From contig NZ_QXEV01000011.1 in assembly GCF_003550015.1 (NCBI RefSeq), positions 1 through 52,392 of the forward strand: 52,392 bases of DNA, read 5' to 3'. This DNA comes from Anaeroplasma bactoclasticum. GTDB taxonomy: Bacteria; Bacillota_I; Bacilli_A; Acholeplasmatales; Anaeroplasmataceae. Positions within the stretch are counted from its first letter, which is position 1. Each line of letters begins with the position of its first letter. Under the pieces are notes generated by a model. It did not search any database. It was not told the origin of the DNA and worked only from the letters and a program-made list of their open reading frames with translations. Of the stretch, positions 41,320 to 50,092 are shown in pieces. Both the position numbers and the translations under genes were made by a program.

Positions 41320-41347
41320 ACTCCTTTAGAAATAAAGGAGTTTTTCT
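41320..41347 (+). terminator. Intrinsic terminator after adhE
   Basis: ACTCCTTTA / TAAAGGAGT with a GAAA tetraloop, then TTTTTC. Confidence 0.88.
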
Positions 41348-41396
41348 TTTACTAAAAGTATGATAAAATGTCTTTGAATTGAAATGAGGTTTTATT

Positions 41397-41693
41397 ATGC
41401 TAACAACAAAACAAAAGGTGTATTTAAGAAGTTTAGCTCAAAAGATTAAGCCTGTAGCCCAAATTGGTAAAGAAGGCTTAAGTGATAATTTAATGGAAAC
41501 AGTTCTATCTTATTTAAAAAAGCATGAGCTAATGAAGATATCTATTTTACAAAATTCCTATGTAACATTTGAAGAGGCAGAAGAATTCTTTAGAAATGAA
41601 GAAATTGAATTTGTACAATCTATCGGAAGACAAATTGTTTTATATAAGCAAAGTGATGATGCGATAGATCCAATTAAGTTTCCTAAAAAATAA
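41397..41693 (+). CDS. yhbY: YhbY/YqeI-type CRM-domain RNA-binding protein
   Basis: The 98-residue protein is a complete single CRM domain: LTTKQKVYLRSLAQKIKPV, QIGKEGLSDN (the GxxG-like RNA loop), KISIL and FVQSIGRQIVLYKQS. Bacterial members associate with pre-50S ribosomal subunits. In B. subtilis the homologue lies in the yqe operon; here it stands alone. Confidence 0.92.
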   Translation: MLTTKQKVYLRSLAQKIKPVAQIGKEGLSDNLMETVLSYLKKHELMKISILQNSYVTFEEAEEFFRNEEIEFVQSIGRQIVLYKQSDDAIDPIKFPKK

Positions 41694-41708
41694 TATCTAT
41701 TATTTTTG

Positions 41709-41740
41709 AACAACCCAATAAATTTTGGGTTGTTTTCTTT
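41709..41740 (+). terminator. Intrinsic terminator after yhbY
   Basis: AACAACCCA / TGGGTTGTT stem followed by TTCTTT. Confidence 0.82.
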
Positions 41741-41795
41741 CAATTTAATAACTCTTTTGTTATAATAGGATTATATTTGAATGGTCGGTGATAGT

Positions 41796-44420
41796 ATGAA
41801 AAGAATGATATTAGTTGATGGAAATTCCTTAATGTATAGAGCATATTATGGAATGAGTGCAGGTGGAAATCCAACTGCGAACTCCAAAGGCTTATTTACA
41901 AATGCCATCTATGGCTTTGCTCGTATGATGAATAATTTAATTATGGGGGAATACGATAGTATTTTAGTTGCCTTTGATGCTGGAAAGAAAACCTTCCGTC
42001 ATGATATTTTAGGTGATTATAAGGCAGGTAGAGCCCCTATGCCAGATGAATTCCGTATGCAAATATCCTATATCAAGGAATTCTTAGATATCATGAGAAT
42101 TAAAAGATGGGAACAGGATTTATATGAAGCAGATGATATCATAGGTACTATGGCTAAAAGGGCAGAAGATGAAGGATATCATGTAGATATCTATTCATCC
42201 GATAAGGATTTATTACAGCTAATTAGTAATAACACAACCGTTCATATGACAAAAAAAGGCTTTAGTGAGCTTGAGGATTTCACCCCAGAGCATTTCAAAG
42301 AGGTATATGGTATTGAATATACCGAATGGGTAGATTTAAAGGCTTTAATGGGAGATAAAAGTGATAATTTAGCTGGTGTACCAGGAATTGGTGAAAAAAC
42401 TGGTGTAAAGCTTTTAAATACCTATGGTAACCTAGAAGGTATCCTAGAGCATAAGGATGAAATAAAGGGATCTGTTGGTGAAAAAATAAGGGGAAATGTA
42501 GAATCAGCTACAGTATGTAAGAAGATGGCTACCATCTTAAGAGATTTTCCTATTGGAGTATCCCTAGATGAAACTAAAAGAAAGGAATGCGATAAGGAAA
42601 GATTAATCGCATTCTATCAAGAATTAGAATTTAAATCCTTACTAAAGGAATTAACACTTGAAGCACCAAAGGTAACTATGAATGTTTCTGAATATGAATA
42701 TATAGGAAATGTATCTCGCTTAGGTGAGGTATTAGAGCCATATTCTGCAATGATCTTTGAAACATTTGAATATAATTATCATAAGAGCCCACTATTAGCT
42801 ATTGGTATTAAAAATAGTAAGGGAACATTTATTGTTGACCCTAACATCATTTTTAATTCTATGGACTTTATGATGTTTTTAGCCGATAAGGAAAATCATA
42901 AAACAATCTTTGATTATAAAAGAGCCTATGTTCTATGTAAAAGATTAGGGCTAGAGCTTTTAGGTATAGATTTTGATTTATTACTTGCAACCTATATCAT
43001 TAATCCATCTGCTGCCAAAGAAGAATTTAGAGGAATTGCTGATTTTTATGGCTATAGTGATGTATATTATGATGAAGCAGTTTATGGTAAGGGTGCTAAA
43101 AAATTCATTCCAGAAAAACCAGTATTATATCAGCATATAGCGAAAAAGGTAAATTGCCTATATGAGCTTAAGGATGAGGCATTAAATCGCTTAAAGGAAA
43201 AAAATCAGCTAGATTTATTAACTGAAATTGAAATTCCATTATCTAAGGTATTAGGTAAGATGGAATTTCAGGGTATGAAGGTTGATTTAGAGGAATTAAA
43301 CCGCCAGGAATATAATCTAAGCCAGGATATTAATAATCTAGAGGCTAAAATTCATGAAATTGCAGGTCATCCATTTAATATATCCTCCCCTAAACAATTA
43401 GGCACAGTATTATTTGATGAAATGGGATTACCATATCCAAAGAAGAAGGGACAATCCTATTCTACAGATATTGATGTATTAGAGGCTATATATGAGGCAA
43501 GCCCAATTGTACCTTTAATTATGGAATATCGTGCAAAGTCAAAGCTTATGTCAACCTATGTAACTGGCCTAAGAGAAATGATTTACCCAGACGATAAGGT
43601 ACATACTATTTACCAACAGGCATTAACTCAAACCGGAAGATTATCCTCCATTGAGCCTAATTTACAAAATATTCCAATTAGAACTGAAGAAGGACATAAG
43701 ATTAGAAAAATGTTTATCCCAGAGAATAAGGAAAATAGCTTATATTCATCCGATTATTCTCAGGTAGAATTAAGAGTGCTTGCCCATATGGCAAATGTAT
43801 CTAAGCTAATTGAAGCATTTAAAAATGGAGAGGATATTCATACAAGAACTGCCCAGGAGGTCTTTGGAACTAAGGAAGTAACTCCAGAAGAAAGAAGAAG
43901 AGCTAAGGCAGTAAACTTTGGTATCGTTTATGGTATATCCGCATTCGGACTGGCTCAGGATTTACATATTTCAAATATTATGGCTCAGGATTTCATAAAG
44001 AAATATTATGAGGCCTATCCTGAAATTAAAACATTTATGGATAATACAATAGAATTCTGTAAAGAAAATGGCTATGTAAAAACAATGAAGAATCGTATCC
44101 GCTATATACCAGATATTAATTCTAAAATTTATATGCAAAGAGAATTTGCAAAAAGAACTGCAATGAATGCCCCAATCCAAGGTAGTGCTGCAGATATTAT
44201 TAAAATTGCAATGGTCATGATTGATAAGGAAATGGAAGAAAGAAATATCAAAAGTAAAATGCTAGTTCAGGTACACGATGAGCTTGTATTTGAGGTATCT
44301 AAGGGAGAAGAAGAAATATTAGCTGAGCTTGTAAGAAGAAATATGGAATCTGCAGTGAAGCTTAATGTACCTCTAATTGTAGATGATTCCTTCGGTAAGG
44401 ATTGGTATGAGGTAAAATAA
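41796..44420 (+). CDS. polA: DNA polymerase I
   Basis: I start at ATG 41796 (GGTGATAGT upstream), giving MKRMILVDGNSLMYRAYYG, which aligns with other PolA starts; the in-frame ATG at 41781 would precede the binding site. The 874-residue protein has the 5'-3' nuclease (about 1-290; YEADDIIGTMA, SDKDLLQL, GIGEKTGVKLL), a middle domain and the polymerase (DYSQVELRVLAHM motif A, RRAKAVNFGIVYGIS motif B, QVHDELVFEV motif C). In the middle domain the DxE of exonuclease motif I is replaced (MIFETFEYN), so proofreading is probably lost, as in Bacillus PolA. First gene of the replication/repair cluster. Confidence 0.96.
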   Translation: MKRMILVDGNSLMYRAYYGMSAGGNPTANSKGLFTNAIYGFARMMNNLIMGEYDSILVAFDAGKKTFRHDILGDYKAGRAPMPDEFRMQISYIKEFLDIMRIKRWEQDLYEADDIIGTMAKRAEDEGYHVDIYSSDKDLLQLISNNTTVHMTKKGFSELEDFTPEHFKEVYGIEYTEWVDLKALMGDKSDNLAGVPGIGEKTGVKLLNTYGNLEGILEHKDEIKGSVGEKIRGNVESATVCKKMATILRDFPIGVSLDETKRKECDKERLIAFYQELEFKSLLKELTLEAPKVTMNVSEYEYIGNVSRLGEVLEPYSAMIFETFEYNYHKSPLLAIGIKNSKGTFIVDPNIIFNSMDFMMFLADKENHKTIFDYKRAYVLCKRLGLELLGIDFDLLLATYIINPSAAKEEFRGIADFYGYSDVYYDEAVYGKGAKKFIPEKPVLYQHIAKKVNCLYELKDEALNRLKEKNQLDLLTEIEIPLSKVLGKMEFQGMKVDLEELNRQEYNLSQDINNLEAKIHEIAGHPFNISSPKQLGTVLFDEMGLPYPKKKGQSYSTDIDVLEAIYEASPIVPLIMEYRAKSKLMSTYVTGLREMIYPDDKVHTIYQQALTQTGRLSSIEPNLQNIPIRTEEGHKIRKMFIPENKENSLYSSDYSQVELRVLAHMANVSKLIEAFKNGEDIHTRTAQEVFGTKEVTPEERRRAKAVNFGIVYGISAFGLAQDLHISNIMAQDFIKKYYEAYPEIKTFMDNTIEFCKENGYVKTMKNRIRYIPDINSKIYMQREFAKRTAMNAPIQGSAADIIKIAMVMIDKEMEERNIKSKMLVQVHDELVFEVSKGEEEILAELVRRNMESAVKLNVPLIVDDSFGKDWYEVK

Positions 44421-45229
44421 TGCCAGAATTACCAGAGGTTGAAACCGTAAGAAGAGTATTAAAAAAATCCTTAGTTGGAAAGAGAATTAAGGATATTGAT
44501 ATTAGATATAATCCTATAATTGAAAATGATACTAATTCCTTTAAAGAAAATGTTATAGGAAAAGAAATAATAGATATTGCTAGATACGGTAAATATTTAA
44601 TGTTTTGCTTAAATAAAGGCTTTATATTATCTCATTTAAGAATGGAAGGTAAATACTTCTATATGAAAGAAAAAATGGATAATAAGCATATCCATGTCGT
44701 ATTCTATTTCGATGATGATTCTATTCTTTATTACCAGGATGTAAGAAAATTTGGTAGAATGCAATATCTAGATGGTGATATTTATAATATCCCTCCATTA
44801 TCCTTGATGGGTCCTGATTTAGTCTTAAATAATGATATTTCTATCATAGATTTATACAATAAGATTCATAAAAGTAATAAGACAATTAAGCAATTATTAT
44901 TAGATCAAGGAATAGTTGCAGGGCTTGGTAATATCTATGTAGATGAGGTATTATATGCATCTCATATCTCTCCAAAGAAAAAAGGAGATAAAATTACTAA
45001 AAGAAATATTGAAGATATAATTAAAGAATCGAAAAGAATTTTATCTAAGGCAATAGAGTTAAAGGGTACTACAATAAGAAGCTATACCTCCTCTTTAGGG
45101 GTTATAGGAGGATACCAGGATTTTTTACAAGTTCATACAAAAATAGTATGTCCTAATTGCAAAATGACACTAAATCGTGTTAAAATAGAAGGAAGAATGA
45201 CATACTATTGTAAGAAATGTCAGAGGTGA
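44420..45229 (+). CDS. mutM: Formamidopyrimidine-DNA glycosylase
   Basis: The 269-residue protein begins PELPEVETVRR after the Met, with the catalytic Pro2-Glu3, and has the H2TH region (LLDQGIVAGLGNIYVDEVLY). It ends in a four-cysteine zinc finger CPNCKM ... YYCKKCQ. It removes 8-oxoguanine and nicks the abasic site. Its ATG overlaps the polA stop (TAATG), so it is coupled, as in the B. subtilis order polA-mutM-coaE. Confidence 0.96.
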   Translation: MPELPEVETVRRVLKKSLVGKRIKDIDIRYNPIIENDTNSFKENVIGKEIIDIARYGKYLMFCLNKGFILSHLRMEGKYFYMKEKMDNKHIHVVFYFDDDSILYYQDVRKFGRMQYLDGDIYNIPPLSLMGPDLVLNNDISIIDLYNKIHKSNKTIKQLLLDQGIVAGLGNIYVDEVLYASHISPKKKGDKITKRNIEDIIKESKRILSKAIELKGTTIRSYTSSLGVIGGYQDFLQVHTKIVCPNCKMTLNRVKIEGRMTYYCKKCQR

Positions 45230-45234
45230 GGCAA

Positions 45235-45822
45235 ATGAAGAAGGTAATAGGCGTTACAGGAGGTATTGCCTCTGGAAAGAGTAACGTTCTTAGTGTCATT
45301 AAAAATCTTGGATATAAGGTTATAGACACAGATATTATTGCTCACGAGCTTCAACAAAAGAATATGCCTATTTATAATGCAATTAAAGAGACATTTGGAA
45401 GTGAATATTTCACTTTAGATGGAGAATTGGATAGGAAAAAGCTTGGAAGCCTAATATTTCATAATGAAGAGGCTAAAAATAAGCTTAATTCTATTTCTCA
45501 TCCCTTAATTCATGAGGTTGTATTAGATGAAATAGGTAAATCAAATGGAATTATCTTTATTGATGTTCCACTTCTATATGAGTCAGGATTTGATTCTTTA
45601 TGCGATAAGGTTATATGTGTATACCTAAATAGAGAAACTCAAATAAAAAGGCTTATGGAAAGGGATAATATTGATTTAGAATATGCGAAATCAAAAATTA
45701 ATTCCCAGATGGATTTAAATAAAAAGAAGGAAATGGCAGATTATGTAATCGATAGTAAAGGGAGCTTCGGTGAAACAAGATGTCAGGTTCTTAAAATATT
45801 AGAAGAAATTAAAGGAGTGTAG
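45235..45822 (+). CDS. coaE: Dephospho-CoA kinase
   Basis: ATG 45235 is preceded by GAGGTGAGG, 5 bases after the mutM stop. The 195-residue protein opens with the P-loop VTGGIASGKSNV and has DTDIIAHEL, HPLIHEVV, DVPLLYESGFDSLCD and ERDNIDLEYAKSKINSQM (LID region). It performs the last step of coenzyme A synthesis. Confidence 0.95.
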   Translation: MKKVIGVTGGIASGKSNVLSVIKNLGYKVIDTDIIAHELQQKNMPIYNAIKETFGSEYFTLDGELDRKKLGSLIFHNEEAKNKLNSISHPLIHEVVLDEIGKSNGIIFIDVPLLYESGFDSLCDKVICVYLNRETQIKRLMERDNIDLEYAKSKINSQMDLNKKKEMADYVIDSKGSFGETRCQVLKILEEIKGV

Positions 45823-45826
45823 AAAA

Positions 45827-46180
45827 ATGGCAGACTTTATCACAAGCGAAAACGCAAAATCATTAGAATTACAAACACACTATTATAAGGCTACTTATGA
45901 ACAGCTAAAGGAAGAATATATGCATATTCTTAATAAGGAGCATTATAAGATTGTTTCTGAAAATGATGATTACTGTGAGGTTTATGCAGAAGCCCCACAT
46001 ATGGAGGTCATCGCTAAAATCACTCAGCTAGACCCAGCAAATCCTGAAACCTCTATTGACTTTGAGGTTCATGCTGACTTTGTTGTAGGTGCAGCAAAAA
46101 GAGCTACAGCCTTCATCAAGGATGTACTAGAGAAATTAGAAGAAAAATTCGAATTCAAGGGCGTTTCCCTTCATAAGTAG
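45827..46180 (+). CDS. Hypothetical protein in the replication-loader operon
   Basis: The 117-residue protein has AAAGGAG before ATG 45827, only 4 bases after coaE and 6 before dnaB, so it is inside a tight operon. It looks alpha/beta: two N-terminal helices (LELQTHYYKATYEQLKEEYM), strands (YKIVSENDDYCEVYAEA, MEVIAKITQL, IDFEVHAD) and a C-terminal helix (GAAKRATAFIKDVLEKLEEK). In B. subtilis this gap holds gapB, speD and nrdR. It is not NrdR: no zinc ribbon or ATP-cone is visible. I do not recognise the family. Confidence 0.7.
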   Translation: MADFITSENAKSLELQTHYYKATYEQLKEEYMHILNKEHYKIVSENDDYCEVYAEAPHMEVIAKITQLDPANPETSIDFEVHADFVVGAAKRATAFIKDVLEKLEEKFEFKGVSLHK

Positions 46181-46186
46181 GAGACC

Positions 46187-47380
46187 ATGGCCCAGAGTCT
46201 AGTGGCTGGCACATCAAAATTTCATATTTATTCTAGCTTTAATTTATCTTCCGATGATGTTAGTGCATTATCCCTTTTATATGCGCCTTTAATCGGTAAT
46301 GATGCATTTACGCTTTATATGGGGCTTTCCGCCCTTTTAAATCGTAATAATTTAAAAAGTGAAGAAATTATACATCAGGACCTATTCGATATTTACTCCT
46401 TGAAGCCTGTGGATTTTTTGAAATCCAAAAACAAGTTAGAGGGAATAGGTCTTTTACTTACATATGAAAAAAACGGGGACTATATTTATGTGCTGTTACC
46501 ACCCCTATCCCCTAAAAACTTTATAAAGGATGCTATTTACGGTTTATACCTATATTCCAAGGTAAGAAAAGAAACTTATGAGTTTATTAAAAATCATTTC
46601 TCTATTGAAAAGCCAGAGGTATCTGGCTATAAGGAAATCACAAAATCTTTTGATGAGGTATATTCTTCTAGAGTAAATAGTGATGAAACATTTGAAAAAT
46701 TCTCCTATATTTTAGGTAAGAATCCAACAAATTATTTAGAAATAAAGAATGCAACATTTGATTTTGAAAAGTTTACAAAGGAAATCAACGAAGACTTCTT
46801 AGAAGCTGGCATTGATAATACATTTAAAGAACAAATTATTAAATTATCTTTTGTATACTTATTTAATGAGCATGATATGGCTACATTATTTATGGATTCT
46901 ATTAACAAAAATGGCTTCTTTGATTATCGTATATTAAAGAAGAAGGCAAATGTATTATTCGAATATAGAAGAAATATGAATGCACCTAAGCTTGTTGAAA
47001 AGGAAAATCTAGATGGTAAGCCATCGGATTTAATTTCATTCTTGGATAATGCATCTCCAAGCCAGGTATTACAAATGGTTAATCCAAATTATCCATCAAC
47101 ATACCTATCTACTATAGATGAAATCTATAATACAATTTCCCTACCTCGAGGTGTAATTAATTGTATGATTATTAAAACCCTAAGAGATAAGGGTGGAGAA
47201 TTACCACCAGTAACTTATTTTAAGAAGGTTGCAGAATCTTGGATAACTGATAATGTATTATCTACTAAGGATGCAGTACAATATATTACAACGGCAAAGG
47301 AATTACAAAGACCTAAATCCAAAAAGGATAGAGAATTCTCTTCAGAATCTAAAACAAAAGTAGTATGGGAGGAGGCATAA
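46187..47380 (+). CDS. dnaB: Replication initiation/helicase-loading protein DnaB (B. subtilis type)
   Basis: The 397-residue protein has the N-terminal DDBH1-type start FHIYSSFNLSSDDVSALSLLYAPLIGNDAFTLYM (key piece LYAPLIGNDAFTLYM) and a C-terminal DnaD-like DDBH2 region around residues 300-370 (ISLPRGVINCMIIKTL, FKKVAESWITDNV). It is the Firmicute loader protein, not the replicative helicase. It works with DnaI to place the helicase at the origin. dnaI starts 2 bases after its stop. Confidence 0.9.
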   Translation: MAQSLVAGTSKFHIYSSFNLSSDDVSALSLLYAPLIGNDAFTLYMGLSALLNRNNLKSEEIIHQDLFDIYSLKPVDFLKSKNKLEGIGLLLTYEKNGDYIYVLLPPLSPKNFIKDAIYGLYLYSKVRKETYEFIKNHFSIEKPEVSGYKEITKSFDEVYSSRVNSDETFEKFSYILGKNPTNYLEIKNATFDFEKFTKEINEDFLEAGIDNTFKEQIIKLSFVYLFNEHDMATLFMDSINKNGFFDYRILKKKANVLFEYRRNMNAPKLVEKENLDGKPSDLISFLDNASPSQVLQMVNPNYPSTYLSTIDEIYNTISLPRGVINCMIIKTLRDKGGELPPVTYFKKVAESWITDNVLSTKDAVQYITTAKELQRPKSKKDREFSSESKTKVVWEEA

Positions 47381-47381
47381 A

Positions 47382-48236
47382 ATGGACAAAATTAAAATGC
47401 CTGAATTTGATATAGAACAAGTAGATAAGTTTATTTCAGATGTAGCCTCTTTATACCCTAAGCATAATGTTAACATTAACAATGTTAATGATTTTGCGCT
47501 AATGTTTGAAGAAAAAAGAAATTGTGCAAGATGTAAAGGATTAGCCTATTGTAAAAATAATAATGTAGGCTTTTGTCTATCTTGTAATGATAAGGATGAA
47601 TTTTCCTTTGAGGCTTGTAGATATAAAAAGGAAGATGACAAAAAGAGAAATTCCTTAATTAAAACATTATATCTACCAGATGAGGTATTAGAAGCTAAAT
47701 TAGAGAATTTTGATGTAAAGGGTTCTGATTCTAGAGAAAAAATTTATAAGCATATTGTAGAATATGGACAGGATAAAGACTTTGAAAAAGGATTATACTT
47801 ATATGGATCATTCGCTGTAGGTAAAACATACTCTTTAGCAGTAATCGCAAATGAGCTTGCAAAAAAGGGTATTGAATCCTTACTTATTTATTTCCCTGAT
47901 TTAGTATTAGATTTAAAAAGTGCACTTGGATCTTCTAGATTTGAAGAGCTCATCAATATGATTAAAGATATTGATGTATTAATGCTAGATGACTTAGGTA
48001 GTGAAAATATGACACCATGGCTAAGAGATGAAATCTTAGGTCCTGTTATTAATTATCGTATGATGGCTAAAAAGCCATTATATATTTCATCTAATTTAAA
48101 TCCTAAGGATTTACAAAATCATTTTTCAATTGATGATACAAAACCATCTAATTTAAAGGCGGAAAGAATTCTTTCAAGAATGACATCTTTAGCAGTATCC
48201 TTAAACATGAATGATTCAAAATCCTATAAAAGATAA
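47382..48236 (+). CDS. dnaI: Primosomal helicase loader DnaI
   Basis: The 284-residue protein has the N-terminal zinc-binding region CARCKGLAYC ... GFCLSC (about residues 47-69) and a C-terminal AAA+ domain: Walker A GSFAVGKTY (about 143-151), Walker B DVLMLDDLGSE, sensor ISSNLNP and the arginine-finger region AERILSRM. It loads the hexameric replicative helicase in Firmicutes. It ends in the terminator at 48235. Confidence 0.93.
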   Translation: MDKIKMPEFDIEQVDKFISDVASLYPKHNVNINNVNDFALMFEEKRNCARCKGLAYCKNNNVGFCLSCNDKDEFSFEACRYKKEDDKKRNSLIKTLYLPDEVLEAKLENFDVKGSDSREKIYKHIVEYGQDKDFEKGLYLYGSFAVGKTYSLAVIANELAKKGIESLLIYFPDLVLDLKSALGSSRFEELINMIKDIDVLMLDDLGSENMTPWLRDEILGPVINYRMMAKKPLYISSNLNPKDLQNHFSIDDTKPSNLKAERILSRMTSLAVSLNMNDSKSYKR

Positions 48237-48264
48237 TGGAGGCTAGCCTCCATTTCTTTTTTTC
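48235..48264 (+). terminator. Intrinsic terminator after dnaI
   Basis: AATGGAGGC / GCCTCCATT stem with a two-base TA spacer, then TCTTTTTTT. Nearly the same stem recurs at 49237. Confidence 0.85.
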
Positions 48265-48319
48265 TTGAATATTGGAACTATAAATAGTATTATTATAATG
48301 CAAAATGAGGGTGAGAATT

Positions 48320-49213
48320 ATGAAAGGAAATTACATTAAAGAGAATAGATTAAGGCTAAATATGACTCAAAGTGATTTAGCTGAAAAGCTAGATGTTAGT
48401 GTTTTAAAAATATCTAGATGGGAAGATGATTCTATAGAACCTAGCTTAGATGAAATATCAAAGATGGCATCCATTTTTGGTGAAGGTGATAATTTAGAAG
48501 AAAATATTGATAATACTAATCAGAGTTTAGAATTACTAAATGAAGAGAATGCTATAGAGGATAGTACCTTAGATGAACTAAAGGTAGATACACCCCTCTT
48601 TGAGGATAGTTTAAAACAATCTAAAGTAATTCATGAGACTTGTAGAAGATGTGGTAAAACAATTACAAATAAAGATGATTTATTTGTAATAATTCATTCT
48701 GATTCAGATAATGTTAAACCATCGATTAGAGAAGAATATGTTTGTAGAATATGTAAATTTGCTAGTGAAAATAAACCAATAGTTTTAAAATCATGTCTAA
48801 AGAGTCCTTATTTTTTGGTACTAAGTATTCATGCAATTGTATGGCCTTTAATTCATATAATGATCTTTTTAGGTATTGCTTTTAGTTATTTTTTTGAAGG
48901 TAATACAGCATTATTTATATTTTTTACTCTATTTGCAGTTATTATTTCTACATATATTGGATGTGTAATTTCACATAATAATTTTATTTCTAAGATATTC
49001 TATATTGGAATAGATTATATAAGGAATGCAGCAAAAAAATATAAACCTTGCAGTCGGTTTGATTTTGCGGGTTGTGCAAGGAATGAAAGAGCGTTTAGAT
49101 TTTCAGGGCATATATTGCTCTTTTCGTTTTTAGCTTCTTTGTTTGTTGGTATTTTTACAAGTATATTTGTTTATCCATATGCATTAATCAAAAATTTGAA
49201 AAGAGCATTTTAA
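48320..49213 (+). CDS. XRE-type HTH, zinc-ribbon, three-helix membrane protein
   Basis: ATG 48320 is preceded by GAGGGTGAG. Residues 3-55 form an XRE helix-turn-helix (IKENRLRLNMTQSDLAEKL, then ISRWEDDSIEPS). An acidic linker follows. A four-cysteine zinc ribbon (CRRCGK ... CRICKF) lies at about 112-156. The C-terminal part has three or four membrane helices, SIHAIVWPLIHIMIFLGI to GIFTSIFVYPYALIKN. This is the shape of a membrane-tethered DNA-binding protein. Its membrane part is paralogous to that of the next gene. No function is known to me. Confidence 0.75.
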   Translation: MKGNYIKENRLRLNMTQSDLAEKLDVSVLKISRWEDDSIEPSLDEISKMASIFGEGDNLEENIDNTNQSLELLNEENAIEDSTLDELKVDTPLFEDSLKQSKVIHETCRRCGKTITNKDDLFVIIHSDSDNVKPSIREEYVCRICKFASENKPIVLKSCLKSPYFLVLSIHAIVWPLIHIMIFLGIAFSYFFEGNTALFIFFTLFAVIISTYIGCVISHNNFISKIFYIGIDYIRNAAKKYKPCSRFDFAGCARNERAFRFSGHILLFSFLASLFVGIFTSIFVYPYALIKNLKRAF

Positions 49214-49236
49214 TAAGAATAAGAATATAAAAGATG

Positions 49237-49265
49237 ATGGAGGCACTTGCCTCCATTTCTATTTT
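49237..49265 (+). terminator. Intrinsic terminator
   Basis: ATGGAGGC / GCCTCCAT with loop ACTT, then TTCTATTTTT. Confidence 0.85.
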
Positions 49266-49316
49266 TGTTGCATTTTTTCTTAATTGTTTTATAATATGTT
49301 TTGGAGGAGAGATATT

Positions 49317-49796
49317 ATGATTAGTGAAGAATTAAAAGAGAATAAGGAAGAAGAACCTGTTAAGAAAAAACAAAAAGAGCCTATTTTAGTTATGCTTAGA
49401 ATTCATGCGATTGTATGGCCACTACTTCATCTTGCAATCTTTTTACCAATAGGTATTTATGATATTCAAAATGGTAGCTTAGGCTTAGGTATTTTCTTTA
49501 TTGCATTTGCTGTAACAATTGCAGTATCTATTGGATCTATAATACTTCAAAATAATTTTGTTTCTGCTATATTCTTTAGCGGATTAGATCCATTGACTGA
49601 ACAATATGATAGCCATGTTAAAGGTACCCACACAGGGTTAAGAGATTTTAATAGAAAGTCTTTGCTTGTTGATGCACTATTTTATGCATTTTTATTTACA
49701 GCACTATTTTCTATCATTATAGGTGCAGTTGTTGGTATATTTGTTTACCCATATGCACTTATTAAGAACATAAAGCATTCTTATTTCTATATTTAA
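49317..49796 (+). CDS. Membrane protein paralogous to the C-terminal part of the preceding gene product
   Basis: Start at ATG 49317, after GGAGGAG; the longer frame from 49284 runs over that site. The 159-residue protein has a short charged head (EELKENKEEEPVKKKQKE) and the same membrane module as its neighbour: HAIVWPLLHLAIFLP, FIAFAVTIAVSIGSIILQNNFVSAIFF (in part) and GIFVYPYALIKN. It lacks the HTH and the zinc ribbon. The pair looks like a tandem duplication followed by domain gain or loss. Function unknown. Confidence 0.7.
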   Translation: MISEELKENKEEEPVKKKQKEPILVMLRIHAIVWPLLHLAIFLPIGIYDIQNGSLGLGIFFIAFAVTIAVSIGSIILQNNFVSAIFFSGLDPLTEQYDSHVKGTHTGLRDFNRKSLLVDALFYAFLFTALFSIIIGAVVGIFVYPYALIKNIKHSYFYI

Positions 49797-49816
49797 AAGA
49801 CATATAAATATAATTA

Positions 49817-49845
49817 TTGATTTCAAGCGTACAATCGATTATAAT
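49817..49845 (+). promoter_or_regulatory. thrS promoter
   Basis: TTGATT (49817-49822), 17-base spacer, TATAAT (49840-49845). Confidence 0.78.
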
Positions 49846-49851
49846 ACATAT

Positions 49852-50077
49852 AGTCAATGAAAAGGACAAGATATAAAGATTATTTTCTTTATAAGAGATG
49901 GCTAGAAGGTGAAAATGCCAAAGAAAACCTTTATATTACTACCTTGGAGATGAATGAAGGAAATGTCATTCCGTACGCTTGCGTTAAAAGCTTATTGAGT
50001 GTCAGGCTTTTTTAGCCTGGAAGATAAGGTGGTACCGCGATAATACGTCCTTAAGAATTTTCTTAAGGATTTTTTTT
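49852..50077 (+). promoter_or_regulatory. Thr T-box riboswitch leader
   Basis: A long stem I region (about 49870-49960) contains ATTACTACCTTGG, where ACC or ACT fits a Thr specifier. The T-box core AAGGTGGTACCGCG is at about 50026-50039. A terminator (TCCTTAAGAA / TTCTTAAGGA, 50048-50069) with eight T follows. Uncharged tRNA-Thr would favour antitermination. The terminator stem is almost the same as that of the trpS leader. Confidence 0.92.
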
Positions 50078-50092
50078 ATGGAGGAAGAAAAA

